A stretch of DNA of 64,000 nt. Origin: Campylobacter concisus (GTDB taxonomy: Bacteria; Campylobacterota; Campylobacteria; Campylobacterales; Campylobacteraceae). Location: NCBI RefSeq assembly GCF_015230015.1, contig NZ_JAAKZC010000003.1, forward strand, positions 1 to 64,000, read 5' to 3'. Of this stretch, positions 8,291 through 17,674 are shown in pieces. Numbering within the stretch: the stretch's first letter is position 1; each line of letters opens with the position of its first letter. A model generated the notes under the pieces. The model was not told the DNA's origin, did not search any database, and saw only the letters and a list, made by a program, of their open reading frames with translations. The translations under genes were made by a program, and so were the position numbers.

Positions 8291-8576
8291 CTCTCTAGTA
8301 AATTTACATATATAAATAGGTATTCTTTAAAATTATTTTTTACAAATTTAATCAAGTTTTTTTTAAATTTTTAAATTTATTTGACACTAACATGGTTTAA
8401 AAAACAAATTTGCAAATTTTAAAATTTCATTCACTCTTAAGAATTGACACTAAAATTTGGCTTCGCTTACAGCTTAGCTCAAATTTTAGAGCCGAAATTA
8501 CTCGTTCATAAAATTTAAAATTTGCTCAAATTTAACAAAACCCCATGCAGTGCGAAGCGCCGCCACATGCGCCTCT
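8291..8576. other. intergenic region with an inverted repeat, no gene seen
   Basis: This A+T-rich gap lies between two convergent genes (petC and the exported protein). It contains a 10-base inverted repeat, CTAAAATTTG (8450-8459) and CAAATTTTAG (8480-8489). The repeat could terminate the leftward gene or be a relic. TTGACACTAA occurs twice (about 8391 and 8445). I see no start codon with a ribosome site leading to a usable frame. Confidence 0.45.
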
Positions 8577-9059
8577 CTACCTAGCCTCTACCTTTGGCAT
8601 TTGCAGCATAAAATTTCTAGCTTCGCTTAAAAGTACCGGTTTAAGCGCATCTGCTAAGGTTTTTGGATCGTAAATCCTCTCATACGAAAGCATCATAACT
8701 CCATCTTTTTTAAGTAAAAAGTGGATTATTTCTATATTTTTGCTCTTAGTTTCATCTTTTATGAGGGCTAAAATTTGATCATTTTCTTCACTAAAAAGCA
8801 CGTTTTTATCTTGCTTAAGAGCCCTTTTTAGCTCTTCTAGCTCGTTTTTTGTCTTGACATCTTTGTCAAACTTTACTCTAAAAGAAGCAAAGTGCTCGTC
8901 CATGTTTTCATTTTTTAAAAAGTAAAAGCTCTCGTTTTTAACCACTTGCTTTTTATAAAATGTGCTGCCATCAAATCTAAAACTCTCAACTAAATTTAGC
9001 TCGCCTGCCAAAGAAAAGACGCCAAAAAATATCAAAATAAAAAGGCTAATTTTACGCAT
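8577..9059 (-). CDS. exported protein of unknown function
   Basis: The protein has 160 residues and begins with a typical signal peptide (MRKISLFILIFFGVFSLAG), probably cleaved after the AxA-like SLAG region, so it is periplasmic. The mature part is mixed alpha/beta and Lys/Glu-rich, without cysteines, haem motifs or a lipobox. I do not recognise a domain. It is transcribed alone, convergent with petABC and divergent from the antiporter gene. Confidence 0.75.
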   Translation of the reverse strand: MRKISLFILIFFGVFSLAGELNLVESFRFDGSTFYKKQVVKNESFYFLKNENMDEHFASFRVKFDKDVKTKNELEELKRALKQDKNVLFSEENDQILALIKDETKSKNIEIIHFLLKKDGVMMLSYERIYDPKTLADALKPVLLSEARNFMLQMPKVEAR

Positions 9060-9174
9060 AAAATTTCACTCCAAATTTCTAAAATAGCCGCCATTTTGCC
9101 AAAATTCCGCTTAGCTTAATCAAAAAATAACAAAGCTTTTTATACAATCAAGCATTTTTATTTTAAGGATCTTT

Positions 9175-10338
9175 TTGCAGTTACACCAAGCAAGCGAGCT
9201 TAGCATCCTTGTCGTTTTGGCATTTATCGTCTTTGCTTCGCCTTATATTTCTAAAATTTTGCGCATCCCAGTCGCACCTGCTGAGATACTACTTGGAGCG
9301 GTTGCTGGCTACATCGGAGTCGTTGGCGACAACGAGATGTTTAAGCTCATCAGCGAAGTTGGCTTTTTCTTTTTGATGTTTCTAGCTGGCATGGAGATCG
9401 ATCTTAGGATGCTCATAAACATCGACCGTAAAATTTTGCGCCTTGGGCTCATCTATCTAGCGCTCATCTACGCTCTAGCCACGGCCCTGACGCTAGGACT
9501 TGAGCTTAGCCTGCTTTACATCATCATCATCCCGATAATGGCCGTTGGTATGGTATTTACGCTATTTAAGGAGTATGGCAAGCAGCAAGAGTGGCTAAAT
9601 TTAAGCATGCTAATAGCAACTATCGGCGAGCTTTTAAGCATCACGCTTCTAACATTTACCGCTGCTTACTTGCAGTTTGGAGCGAGCATAAATTTATGGC
9701 TAACGATTGGATATTTGATCTTATTTTTGGCTATCAGTGTGCTTAGCTTTAAAATTTTGGACGTGCTTTTTTGGTGGTATCCGGGGCTTAAAGTGGTGCT
9801 TATGCCACACTATGACAAGGACGAGAAGGACATCAGGCTTTGCATCGCGGTATTTTTCACGATGATAGCTTTGATGCTATATCTAAATTTAGAGGTCGCC
9901 TTTGGTGCGTTTATCGCAGGTATGTTTATAACGACATTTTTTGATCACAAAAAGGACTTGCCGCACAAGCTTTCAAGCTTTGGATTTGGCTTTTTGGTAC
10001 CGATATTTTTCATCCACATAGGCTCTACTTTTAAGCTTTCAAGCCTAGGATCTAGCGAAGTGATAAAGGATGCTGTTTTTATATTTTTAGCGATGCTTGG
10101 CACGAGAGTTGTATCTAGTTTGCTCTTTTTGGGCAAGCTTGGCTTTAGAGGGATATTTTTATTTGCCATTTCGCAGTCTATGCCACTCACGCTTTTGATC
10201 GCAGTTGCTACTATCGCACACAAATCAGGCGAGATAAGTGACTATTCTTACTCATCTTTTATCCTAGCAAGCCTCGCACAAGCTATAATAGGAGCTATAA
10301 TCATCAAAATTTTAATGCAATCAAAAAGCAAGGAGTAA
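9175..10338 (+). CDS. cation:proton antiporter, CPA2 family
   Basis: Inner-membrane protein of 387 residues with about 12 hydrophobic helices, matching the Na+(K+)/H+ exchanger domain of the CPA2 (KefB/NapA-like) family. Helix-breaking glycines and acidic residues typical of the ion site appear in FLAGMEIDLRML (about 72-83). It lacks the C-terminal RCK/TrkA nucleotide-binding domain of KefB/KefC, so it is a short form. The start is a TTG at 9175 preceded by AAGGAT; no in-frame ATG or GTG suits the conserved N-terminus. gltA follows after two bases, so they are probably co-transcribed. The transported ion cannot be told from sequence. Confidence 0.88.
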   Translation: MQLHQASELSILVVLAFIVFASPYISKILRIPVAPAEILLGAVAGYIGVVGDNEMFKLISEVGFFFLMFLAGMEIDLRMLINIDRKILRLGLIYLALIYALATALTLGLELSLLYIIIIPIMAVGMVFTLFKEYGKQQEWLNLSMLIATIGELLSITLLTFTAAYLQFGASINLWLTIGYLILFLAISVLSFKILDVLFWWYPGLKVVLMPHYDKDEKDIRLCIAVFFTMIALMLYLNLEVAFGAFIAGMFITTFFDHKKDLPHKLSSFGFGFLVPIFFIHIGSTFKLSSLGSSEVIKDAVFIFLAMLGTRVVSSLLFLGKLGFRGIFLFAISQSMPLTLLIAVATIAHKSGEISDYSYSSFILASLAQAIIGAIIIKILMQSKSKE

Positions 10339-10340
10339 AA

Positions 10341-11618
10341 ATGTCATCAAATACAGCCACACTAATCGACAACCGAACTGGCAAGAGCTATGAATTTCCT
10401 ATCCTAAAAGGTACGATGGGGCCAGACGTCATCGACATATCGACCTTCTTTAGTGACACTGGGATGTTTACCTTTGACAGGGGCTACACCTCAACTGCGA
10501 TGTGCCGCTCAGCTATAACCTACATCGATGGCCTAAAGGGCGAGCTCATGTATAGAGGCTACGACATCGCGTATTTGGCTGAAAATAAGACATTTTTAGA
10601 CGTTGCTTACCTGCTTTTAAACAAAGAGCTACCAACTGGCGAGCAATACAGGGGCTTTAAAGACGAGCTTAAAAAAAGAAGCTTCATACACGAGGGCATG
10701 ATGAAGCTATTTGACGCATTTCCAGACAAGGCGCACCCTATGGCGATCTTGCAAGCAGCGGTCTCAGCGCTAAGTGCCTTTTACTCAGACCACCTAAATA
10801 TGGATAAGCCCGAAGAGTACCACGAGATGGCTATGCGTATCATCGCCAAAATCCCAACGATAGCGGCCTTTAGCTACCGCTACTCACGCGGACTTCCTAT
10901 CATCTATCCAAATTTAGATCGTGGCTTTACAGAAAATTTCCTCTACATGATGAGGGGCTATCCGTACGAGCACGTCGATCTTAAGCCTATCGAGATAAAG
11001 GCGCTTGATACGGTCTTTATGCTACACGCTGACCACGAGCAAAACGCTTCAACGACTACCGTTAGGACTGTTGGCTCTACACACGCGCACCCATACGCAT
11101 GTATAAGTGCAGGTATCGGCGCACTTTGGGGCTGGGCTCATGGCGGGGCAAACGAGGGCGTCATCCGCCAGCTAGAAGAGATCGGCACGGTCGCAAACGT
11201 CGATAAATACATCGCTAGAGCAAAGGATAAAAACGATCCGTTTAGACTAATGGGCTTTGGCCACAGGGTCTATAAAAACTTTGATCCACGCGCAAAGGTG
11301 CTTAAAAAGATGAGGGATCAGCTGATGGATGAGATCGGCATTAGCTCAGAGCTTATAAAGATCGCCAACCGCATCGAGGAGATCGCGCTAAATGACGACT
11401 ACTTTGTAAGTAGAAATTTATATCCAAATGTTGATTTTCACTCAGGGCTCATCCTAAAAGCACTTGGCATACCAAACAATATGTTTGCCGTCATCTTCGT
11501 TATCGGCAGGACGCCAGGCTGGATCAGCCAGTGGATCGAGCTAAAAGAGCAAGATAGCATAAAGATCGTCCGTCCAAGACAGCTCTACGTTGGGGAGACA
11601 AACAGAACACCAAAATGA
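10341..11618 (+). CDS. gltA: citrate synthase
   Basis: Type II citrate synthase, 425 residues, condensing oxaloacetate and acetyl-CoA as the first step of the citric acid cycle. Catalytic regions are visible: LHADHEQNAS with its histidine, WGWAHGGANEG, and GFGHRVYKNFDPRAK, which carries the second histidine and the aspartate. The N-terminal beta domain of the hexameric, NADH-sensitive type is present. It lies two bases after the antiporter and overlaps cysQ by four bases. The ATG is preceded by AAGGAG. Confidence 0.97.
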   Translation: MSSNTATLIDNRTGKSYEFPILKGTMGPDVIDISTFFSDTGMFTFDRGYTSTAMCRSAITYIDGLKGELMYRGYDIAYLAENKTFLDVAYLLLNKELPTGEQYRGFKDELKKRSFIHEGMMKLFDAFPDKAHPMAILQAAVSALSAFYSDHLNMDKPEEYHEMAMRIIAKIPTIAAFSYRYSRGLPIIYPNLDRGFTENFLYMMRGYPYEHVDLKPIEIKALDTVFMLHADHEQNASTTTVRTVGSTHAHPYACISAGIGALWGWAHGGANEGVIRQLEEIGTVANVDKYIARAKDKNDPFRLMGFGHRVYKNFDPRAKVLKKMRDQLMDEIGISSELIKIANRIEEIALNDDYFVSRNLYPNVDFHSGLILKALGIPNNMFAVIFVIGRTPGWISQWIELKEQDSIKIVRPRQLYVGETNRTPK

Positions 11619-12430
11619 GCGAGCTTTTAAATTTAGCCATCAAAGCAGCCATTAGTGCTGGGCGTGAGATAATGAAATTTTACTCATCTAATGGCGAGGC
11701 GCTCAAAGTCTGCCTAAAAGATGATAGCTCGCCGCTCACTAGTGCTGATCTAGCGGCAAATGAGGTGATACTAAAAGAGCTAAGTAAAAGCGGGATAAAA
11801 ATTTGCTCTGAAGAGAGTATCTTGCAAGAGAGTGACAAAGACGAATTTTGGCTAGTTGATCCCCTTGATGGCACGAAAGAATTTTTAGCTAGAAATGGCG
11901 AATTTTGTGTTTGCATAGCGCTTATAAAAGAGGCTAGGCCGGTGCTTGGCGTCATTTTTATCCCAGTTAGCAAAGAGCTTTTTTACGCTGATGAAAACGG
12001 CGCTTTTAAAGAAATTTTAGGCGCTAATGATGAGATCGTAGAAAGGCAAGATCTAAATGAAAAAGCTAAAAGCTTAAATAACTTCATCTTTTCAAGCAGA
12101 AGAGGTGAGACGAAGAGGGCCACGCTTATAAGAGATAGTTTAAATTTCAAGCAAAAATGCATCGGATCTGCCATTAAATTTTGCCGTTTAGCTGAGCTTG
12201 GTGGGATATATGTGAGATTTAGCCCAAGCTATCTTTGGGACAATGCCGCAGGCGAGACAATAGTGAAATTTAGCGGTGGCAAGGTCTTAAATGCTAGCGG
12301 TAGATGCGAGCCAAGCTACAAGCTAACGGATCTAAAAAGCCCATTTTACGTAGCTTTTGGCAAAAATACTTTGAGCTTAGAAGATGAAGTTTTTAATCTT
12401 ATAAGTAAATTTAAAGAGCAGGGTAGATAA
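11615..12430 (+). CDS. cysQ: 3'(2'),5'-bisphosphate nucleotidase
   Basis: Inositol-monophosphatase-fold enzyme of 271 residues, best matched to CysQ, which removes the 3'-phosphate of PAP formed during sulfate assimilation. Metal-binding motifs are DPLDGTKEF (about 88-96, from the family signature DPxDGT) and WDNAAGETIVKFSGG near residue 208, plus an acidic SEES at about 66-69. It overlaps the gltA stop by four bases. It is convergent with the lipoprotein gene that ends two bases away. A general inositol-phosphatase activity cannot be excluded. Confidence 0.9.
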   Translation: MSELLNLAIKAAISAGREIMKFYSSNGEALKVCLKDDSSPLTSADLAANEVILKELSKSGIKICSEESILQESDKDEFWLVDPLDGTKEFLARNGEFCVCIALIKEARPVLGVIFIPVSKELFYADENGAFKEILGANDEIVERQDLNEKAKSLNNFIFSSRRGETKRATLIRDSLNFKQKCIGSAIKFCRLAELGGIYVRFSPSYLWDNAAGETIVKFSGGKVLNASGRCEPSYKLTDLKSPFYVAFGKNTLSLEDEVFNLISKFKEQGR

Positions 12431-12432
12431 GG

Positions 12433-12897
12433 CTACTTGCACCTTATCTCGCCACTCATCTTTAAAAATGCGCTCTCGTTTTGCTCTAAAAATTTATTTG
12501 CCACTTCTAAATCTTGAAATTTATCTTTTAGTCTGATCACCAAAGTGCCACATTTTAGCTCTCTAGCTCGCTCCAAACTAGCATCAAAGCTTTGCGTTAG
12601 GTCATTTACGCTTTTTATCAAAAGATCGTTTTGACCTAGCTCTTTTACGCTAAATTTAGCGTGTCTCTCGGCTCTTACTACGCCAAGATAGTTTGCGACT
12701 TTAGCGTTACTTATGTAGATGAAAATCCCCTCACGCAAGTTGCTGCTAAATGCCACTGCATCATCTTGCTCAAGTATCTTTGCAAGCTCCTCTCCGCCGT
12801 AGTTTAGGCTACTTTTAAGATTTAGGTTTTTTACACTTGGTTTGCTAGCACAACCTGCTAGAAATATAAAAAATATAAGTGCAAGAATTCTTTTCAT
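12433..12897 (-). CDS. small lipoprotein of unknown function
   Basis: The protein has 154 residues and begins MKRILALIFFIFLAGCAS. The lipobox LAGC marks it for lipid anchoring. I chose the ATG at 12897 because GAGGAA lies seven bases before it. A longer start at 12912 would overlap the upstream gene and has no ribosome site. The mature part is a small alpha/beta protein without a recognised domain. It contains a possible N-glycosylation sequon (E-Q-N-E-S). It follows the methyltransferase gene by one base and is likely in the same transcript. Confidence 0.75.
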   Translation of the reverse strand: MKRILALIFFIFLAGCASKPSVKNLNLKSSLNYGGEELAKILEQDDAVAFSSNLREGIFIYISNAKVANYLGVVRAERHAKFSVKELGQNDLLIKSVNDLTQSFDASLERARELKCGTLVIRLKDKFQDLEVANKFLEQNESAFLKMSGEIRCK

Positions 12898-12898
12898 T

Positions 12899-14455
12899 TT
12901 AAATTTCCTCAAGCAAATAGAGCATGCTAGCTATTTTTATAGTGCCTGCCACATAGTTCAATATATTTGATACAACTTTGTTTCTTTTTATCTCCTTGCC
13001 ATTTGTTTCAAAAAGCTTGACATCATTTTCTTTTATAAATTTTAAAGCTTTGGTTACAATATCTTCTAAGTTATTTTTACCATCTAGTAGTAAAAATATA
13101 TAATAATCAACCAAATTTAGTTTTTCAGAAACTCCAAATTTATTTGCAAAAACAATGTCCGTCTTATCTTTATGTTTTAAAAAATACTTAACATAATTTA
13201 TCAAATTTGGGTTTAGCCTTGAATACCCTGGCCTATACTCTATATCTTTTAGCTCATCTTTTACTATCATTGTGTTTGCCGAGTTAGTTATAAGCCTTAC
13301 AAAAGCGCTATAAACTGTAAGCTTGTCTTCTGGCAAAATTTCTAAAATCTGAGAGAGGTTTATGCTCGCTGGAAACATCTTGTTAAAAACCTCACAAAGC
13401 CACCATGTATCTTGTGGCATGATATGAAATCTATCATACCATCCGTTATCTCTTTTTATAAAATCCCCCACAACGTGAAGTTTATTTATATCACTTGGAC
13501 CTATCTGTTTTGCCTTAATGACCTCAAAAGCATTTTTATGAACGATTAGGCTCTGCCTAAAAATCTTCATACTTAAAATATCTAAAAACTGTTCACTTTG
13601 TATACGATCTGCAAAATGCACATTTTTAAAGTCATCCACAAGAGCATTTCCAAAATCAGGCACAAATACATCTTTCATATCAATATCACAAAGATAAGCT
13701 AAGTCAAATTTATCTATTTTTTCGCAAAAATCTTTAAAGTAAAATGGATCGTTTATATCCTCCAAAAACTCATGCACTACATAAAAATCATCTTTGCTAA
13801 GAATATCATCTATCCAAGTGATAAGCGACTTAATAGGCATAAATTTTTCAAATTCTTCATTATCTCTTTTTAGCAAGACCTCCTTATAAACCAAAAGCGC
13901 CTCTCTTGCGGCCTTTAGTCTATCCTCCGTGCTCTCTTTATCCTTTGCAGCAAGCAGCATAAGATCACGCACTACATCTTTTACTTTCCAGCCTGGGTAT
14001 GTGTTATAAGATATAAACGCCACGCCGTTTTGGCTTAAATTTTCTCTTATAACTCTTAGTATCGCCTCTTTTACAAAGTCAGGCACCCAGCTAAAGACGC
14101 CGTGAGCGATGATATAGTCAAATTTCTCATCACTTTTAAACTCACAGATATCGCCGTGAATTAGCTCTAAATTTTGCAGTCCTATCTCTTTTACGATCTC
14201 TTGTCCGCGCCTTATTTGCTCACCGCTAAGATCGATGCCAACTACTCTTGCATTTTTATTATTTACAGCAAATGGGATCAAATTTCCACCAAAACTGCAC
14301 CCTATCTCCAAAACTTTTGCATTTTTGCAAGGCGGTGGATTGATGCCAAGAAGTGTAGCGCAAGCCTCTAGTTTATAAGGCGATGACTGCGCAAATGCTG
14401 CTGATTTGTAAGTTAGTTCGTCATAAGATTTTTCTATTTTGCTATTTTGGCTCAT
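12899..14455 (-). CDS. class I SAM methyltransferase with regulatory domain
   Basis: Cytoplasmic protein of 518 residues. The N-terminal half is a Rossmann-type methyltransferase: motif I VLEIGCSFGGN (about 44-54), an acidic ribose-binding VVGIDLSG, then HGDI and YIIAHGVFSWVP. The C-terminal half resembles the methyltransferase regulatory domain seen in this two-part family, often annotated as predicted methyltransferase regulatory protein; the substrate is unknown. It lies nine bases after the peroxiredoxin gene. It does not look like a DNA methylase, having no NPPY or DPPY. Confidence 0.82.
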   Translation of the reverse strand: MSQNSKIEKSYDELTYKSAAFAQSSPYKLEACATLLGINPPPCKNAKVLEIGCSFGGNLIPFAVNNKNARVVGIDLSGEQIRRGQEIVKEIGLQNLELIHGDICEFKSDEKFDYIIAHGVFSWVPDFVKEAILRVIRENLSQNGVAFISYNTYPGWKVKDVVRDLMLLAAKDKESTEDRLKAAREALLVYKEVLLKRDNEEFEKFMPIKSLITWIDDILSKDDFYVVHEFLEDINDPFYFKDFCEKIDKFDLAYLCDIDMKDVFVPDFGNALVDDFKNVHFADRIQSEQFLDILSMKIFRQSLIVHKNAFEVIKAKQIGPSDINKLHVVGDFIKRDNGWYDRFHIMPQDTWWLCEVFNKMFPASINLSQILEILPEDKLTVYSAFVRLITNSANTMIVKDELKDIEYRPGYSRLNPNLINYVKYFLKHKDKTDIVFANKFGVSEKLNLVDYYIFLLLDGKNNLEDIVTKALKFIKENDVKLFETNGKEIKRNKVVSNILNYVAGTIKIASMLYLLEEI

Positions 14456-14464
14456 TTTACCCTC

Positions 14465-14962
14465 CTAGTACTCTTGATTTTGCAATTTTTCTAGCATATT
14501 TTTAGCGTCATTTTCAGGCTCATCTACGATATATGCGCGCCTTATCTTGCCACCTTTTATGATAAGTGTTTGACGAAAGTAAAATTTATGCCCATTTGAA
14601 GCTGCAAATACAGGCAATTCAAGCGCGCGCTCTAGCATAAACTCGCTATCATTTAAAAACATCACGCCAGTTGCGGTCTCTTCTTCAAATTTCTTCTGAG
14701 CCGCGATATCTTGGGAGCCGATGGCGACCACCATAAAGCCAAGATCGTTAAATTCTTTAAGAAGTTTTTTGTAGTTTATCGCTTGCTTGGTGCAGCCTTT
14801 CATGCCAGCAGTCTTTTGTAGCTGTTCGCTTAAAAGCTCGAAGTCCTCGCCTATCTTTGGATAGATAAAAACCACGCAGTTGTGGGTCCTTGCAAAGGCT
14901 GAAAAGTCAAATTCTTTACCGTCTAAAGTCCTTAGATAGATGCTTGTAGGCACTTTTATCAT
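14465..14962 (-). CDS. divergent peroxiredoxin-like protein
   Basis: Thioredoxin-fold, AhpC/TSA-like protein of 165 residues. The family segment normally reading YPKDNTPGCT is split here: FIYPKIGED is followed by about 17 extra residues before GMKGCTKQA, which places the likely peroxidatic cysteine at about 55. Downstream VAIGSQD matches the usual V-x-G-I-S-x-D strand. It keeps one clear catalytic cysteine; a resolving cysteine is not obvious. A second, canonical peroxiredoxin lies at 56799-57296. It heads a short leftward group with the methyltransferase and lipoprotein. Confidence 0.75.
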   Translation of the reverse strand: MIKVPTSIYLRTLDGKEFDFSAFARTHNCVVFIYPKIGEDFELLSEQLQKTAGMKGCTKQAINYKKLLKEFNDLGFMVVAIGSQDIAAQKKFEEETATGVMFLNDSEFMLERALELPVFAASNGHKFYFRQTLIIKGGKIRRAYIVDEPENDAKNMLEKLQNQEY

Positions 14963-14998
14963 GTTTCGTCCTTTAAAAATTTTATCTATTATATATCT

Positions 14999-15676
14999 TT
15001 AAGCTTTTTTAGAATTTAAAAAATAGACGACAAAAAGGACGAAAAAGCTGATTATTAGCATCAAAAGAGCGTAGATGTGAGCTTTGGTATAGTCAAGCAT
15101 CTCAACCGCCTCAAATATCGCGATACTAGCGACCTTGCTCTCGCCAGCCACGCTGCCACCTATCATCAAAACCACGCCAAACTCACCCATCGTATGAGCA
15201 AAACTAACAACGATCGCGGTTAGTAAATTTGATCTGATGCTTGGCAAGATGACCCTAAAAATGGTCGTAAGCTTGCTTTTACCAAGGCTATAGCTCGCCT
15301 CAAAAAGGCTCTTTTTTAGGCTATTTAGACCAGCGTAAATGGGCCCAAACATAAATGGCAGCGAGTAGATGCAGCTTGCCACAACAAGGCCAGTGAAGTT
15401 AAAAACTAGCCTTACGCCAAAGAGCTCTTCGATAAATTTGCCAAAAAATGAGTAGGGCGAGAGAAAAATGAGCAGATAAAAGCCAAGAACGCTTGGCGGC
15501 AGCACCAAAGGCAGCGAGATGATGGACTCTAAAAATGCCTTGCCAAAGAATTTCTTTTGCGACATAAAGTAAGCAAGCCCTACGCAGAAGAAAAACAGTA
15601 TAAATGTCGTGATAAAAGAGAGTTTTAGTGAGAGCCAAAACGGCTCGTAATCAATATTTGCTAGCTCGCTCATCAT
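14999..15676 (-). CDS. modB: molybdate ABC transporter permease
   Basis: Inner-membrane permease of 225 residues with five or six helices. It has the ABC permease EAA-like loop (EASYSLGKSKLTTIFRVILP, about 130-149), which contacts the ATPase. HTMGEFGVVLMIGG is characteristic of ModB/CysU-type permeases. Its start overlaps the modC stop by four bases, the usual mod order. Two consecutive ATGs are possible starts. Confidence 0.93.
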   Translation of the reverse strand: MMSELANIDYEPFWLSLKLSFITTFILFFFCVGLAYFMSQKKFFGKAFLESIISLPLVLPPSVLGFYLLIFLSPYSFFGKFIEELFGVRLVFNFTGLVVASCIYSLPFMFGPIYAGLNSLKKSLFEASYSLGKSKLTTIFRVILPSIRSNLLTAIVVSFAHTMGEFGVVLMIGGSVAGESKVASIAIFEAVEMLDYTKAHIYALLMLIISFFVLFVVYFLNSKKA

Positions 15677-16530
15677 GCTTTTACCAAATTTACGCCAAAG
15701 GCTTTTGTACTAACCACCACCGTGTCACCAGCTCTTAGCCCACTAGCTTCTGCGCTACTTAGCACAACCTCGCAAATTTGGCGGTTTATTAGCACGCTTG
15801 CCACAAAAATGGCGTCACGCTTTTTGATCTCCAAAACCTTAGCGTTAAATGCAAATTTCTGCGATCCTGCACTCTTTAAAAATATCTCACTCGCACTGCC
15901 AGACCTTGAAATTTTGCCATTTTCAAGGACAAAAACCTTGCTGCAAAGCTTGTAAATCTCAGCTATGTCATGACTTACTAAAACAACGCTCATCTTAAAC
16001 TCATCGTGAAGCGCTAGCAAATAGTCTTGCAGCTTCTCACGCATAGCGTTATCTAGGGCACTTAGTGGCTCATCGAGCAGTAAAATTTCAGGCTTTTTCA
16101 TAACCGCACGAGCAAGTGCTACGCGTTGCTTTTGACCGCCTGAGAGTTCGCCTATTTTGGCGTTTTTTAGGCTCTTTAGCTCGCAAATTTCAAGTAGTTT
16201 ATTTGCTAAATTTTCATCGTTATTTGCAAAGAGCAAATTTTTAAAGACGTTCATATTTTCAAAAAGGGCGTAGTCTTGAAACAAAAAGCCGATATTTCGC
16301 TTTTGTGGGGCTAAATTTGTCTTTTCATCAAAAAAGACTTTATCCCCAACCTTTATCACGCCACTTTGTGGGGCTTCAAAGCCAGCAATGAGCCTTAAAA
16401 TCGTGGTCTTGCCTCCGCCACTTGCTCCATAAAGTGCGACAAATTCTCCGCTTTCAAAGGCGAGCTCAGCCTCAAGCATAAATTTACCGCCACCACCATT
16501 TAGCTCTTTTTTGCAAGAAATTTCTATCAT
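15673..16530 (-). CDS. modC: molybdate ABC transporter ATP-binding protein
   Basis: ABC ATPase of 285 residues energising molybdate import. Walker A is GASGGGKTT (about 34-42), the signature LSGGQKQR and Walker B ILLLDEPLSALD are complete, and the switch histidine lies in VSHD. The C-terminal 65 residues form a short TOBE-like extension, less than the full di-Mop domain of E. coli ModC. Its partner TOBE protein is encoded just upstream, and modB overlaps it downstream. Confidence 0.93.
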   Translation of the reverse strand: MIEISCKKELNGGGGKFMLEAELAFESGEFVALYGASGGGKTTILRLIAGFEAPQSGVIKVGDKVFFDEKTNLAPQKRNIGFLFQDYALFENMNVFKNLLFANNDENLANKLLEICELKSLKNAKIGELSGGQKQRVALARAVMKKPEILLLDEPLSALDNAMREKLQDYLLALHDEFKMSVVLVSHDIAEIYKLCSKVFVLENGKISRSGSASEIFLKSAGSQKFAFNAKVLEIKKRDAIFVASVLINRQICEVVLSSAEASGLRAGDTVVVSTKAFGVNLVKA

Positions 16531-16532
16531 TT

Positions 16533-16922
16533 TTAAGCGCTTACGTGGATACTTGTTGATTTGATGTAGGCAAAGAGCTCGTCATTTGCCTCTAAATTTA
16601 GCCCTTTTAGGGCGTGATCTGAGATGATAGCTTCAAAGCAAAGCTGCCCACACCTTAGGCTAACTATGCTTAAAATTTCGCCACGAGTTATGCCTGCAAC
16701 CACGCATTTTAGCTCATTTTCAAGCGAGCTAGCCTGAAGCTTTATCTTTGATAAAACGACGTCTGAGCTTTTGAAATTTAAGCTCACCTCATCATTTAGA
16801 GCAAATTTGCTAGCCTCATTTAAGGCTAGCATATATAAATTTGCTTCTAAATTTACGCACTTAAGCTCAAAAAAGCTGACGCCATCTTTAGAATAAATTT
16901 GAACGATCTTTGCTTTTATCAT
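16533..16922 (-). CDS. small TOBE/Mop molybdate-binding protein
   Basis: Protein of 129 residues built of two Mop-like beta repeats. The second carries the typical NELKCVVAGITRGEILSIVS pattern of molbindins. Such proteins bind molybdate or tungstate and serve as storage or regulators. It is co-transcribed between modA (four-base overlap) and modC (two-base gap). The same position in C. jejuni holds a molybdopterin-binding-type gene. No DNA-binding domain is present, so storage or buffering is more likely than regulation. Confidence 0.82.
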   Translation of the reverse strand: MIKAKIVQIYSKDGVSFFELKCVNLEANLYMLALNEASKFALNDEVSLNFKSSDVVLSKIKLQASSLENELKCVVAGITRGEILSIVSLRCGQLCFEAIISDHALKGLNLEANDELFAYIKSTSIHVSA

Positions 16923-17674
16923 TTAGCTGGGACGTTGTAGCCAAATTTCTTGAAAATTTCTCTTGCTTTATCACCTAGGACAAAGTCGTAAAATGCCTTT
17001 GCATCAGCGTTATTTTCAGCATGTTTTAAAAGCACGATGCCTTGATCGATCGGAGTGTAGAGCTCTTGAGGCACGAAGATGTAGTTAGTGCCCTCTTTAT
17101 ATTTAGCCATTTTCTCGCTAAAAAGCGCACTAGCAGCGATAAAACCAACATCTGAAGCGCTTAGTGCCTGAGATAGCGTCTCAGAAATTTTTTGAGCGTA
17201 GACGATGTTTTTCTCTACTTCATCATAAATTTTTGCATTTTTAAGAGCTTCGATGCTAGCCTTGCCGTAAGGTGCGGTTTCTGGGTTTGCTACCGAGATC
17301 GCTTTTAGGCCACGAACCACCTCGATACCTTTTTTAAAATCCACATCTCTTATAGAAAAGATCGCCAAAGCGCCTTGAGCGTAAACTTTTGGTGCAGCCA
17401 CTGCAAAGCCTGTGTCGTAGGCCTTTTGCGCAAAGCCCATATCAGCAGCCATAAAGATATCAGCTGGGGCCGAGTTTTGTATCTGCGTGACAAGGCCGCC
17501 GCTCGCGCCAAGAGTTAGGTTGATCTTAGCGTCTGGATGAAGCTTGTTAAACTCTTTTATAAGCTCAGGAAACGCATAGGTCGTGTTTGCCGCAGCATAG
17601 ACATTTACCTCTGCGCCAAGTGCGTTCATGGCAAGCAGAGCTACTGCGCACAGAAATTCAAAAACCCTTTTCAT
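16919..17674 (-). CDS. modA: molybdate-binding periplasmic protein
   Basis: Substrate-binding protein of 251 residues for the ModABC importer, with a cleavable signal peptide (first 20 residues, ending ALGA). The family motifs are visible: YAAANTTYAFPEL near the mature N-terminus, LGASGGLVTQIQNSAPADIF (the oxyanion-binding Ser region), NPETAPYGKA, and the C-terminal GEV/GEA-like region reading SASDVGFIAAS. Its ribosome site GGAG lies inside the last codons of modE, so translation is probably coupled. The SASDVGF variation suggests some change in specificity, but molybdate or tungstate remains the best call. Confidence 0.92.
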   Translation of the reverse strand: MKRVFEFLCAVALLAMNALGAEVNVYAAANTTYAFPELIKEFNKLHPDAKINLTLGASGGLVTQIQNSAPADIFMAADMGFAQKAYDTGFAVAAPKVYAQGALAIFSIRDVDFKKGIEVVRGLKAISVANPETAPYGKASIEALKNAKIYDEVEKNIVYAQKISETLSQALSASDVGFIAASALFSEKMAKYKEGTNYIFVPQELYTPIDQGIVLLKHAENNADAKAFYDFVLGDKAREIFKKFGYNVPAK

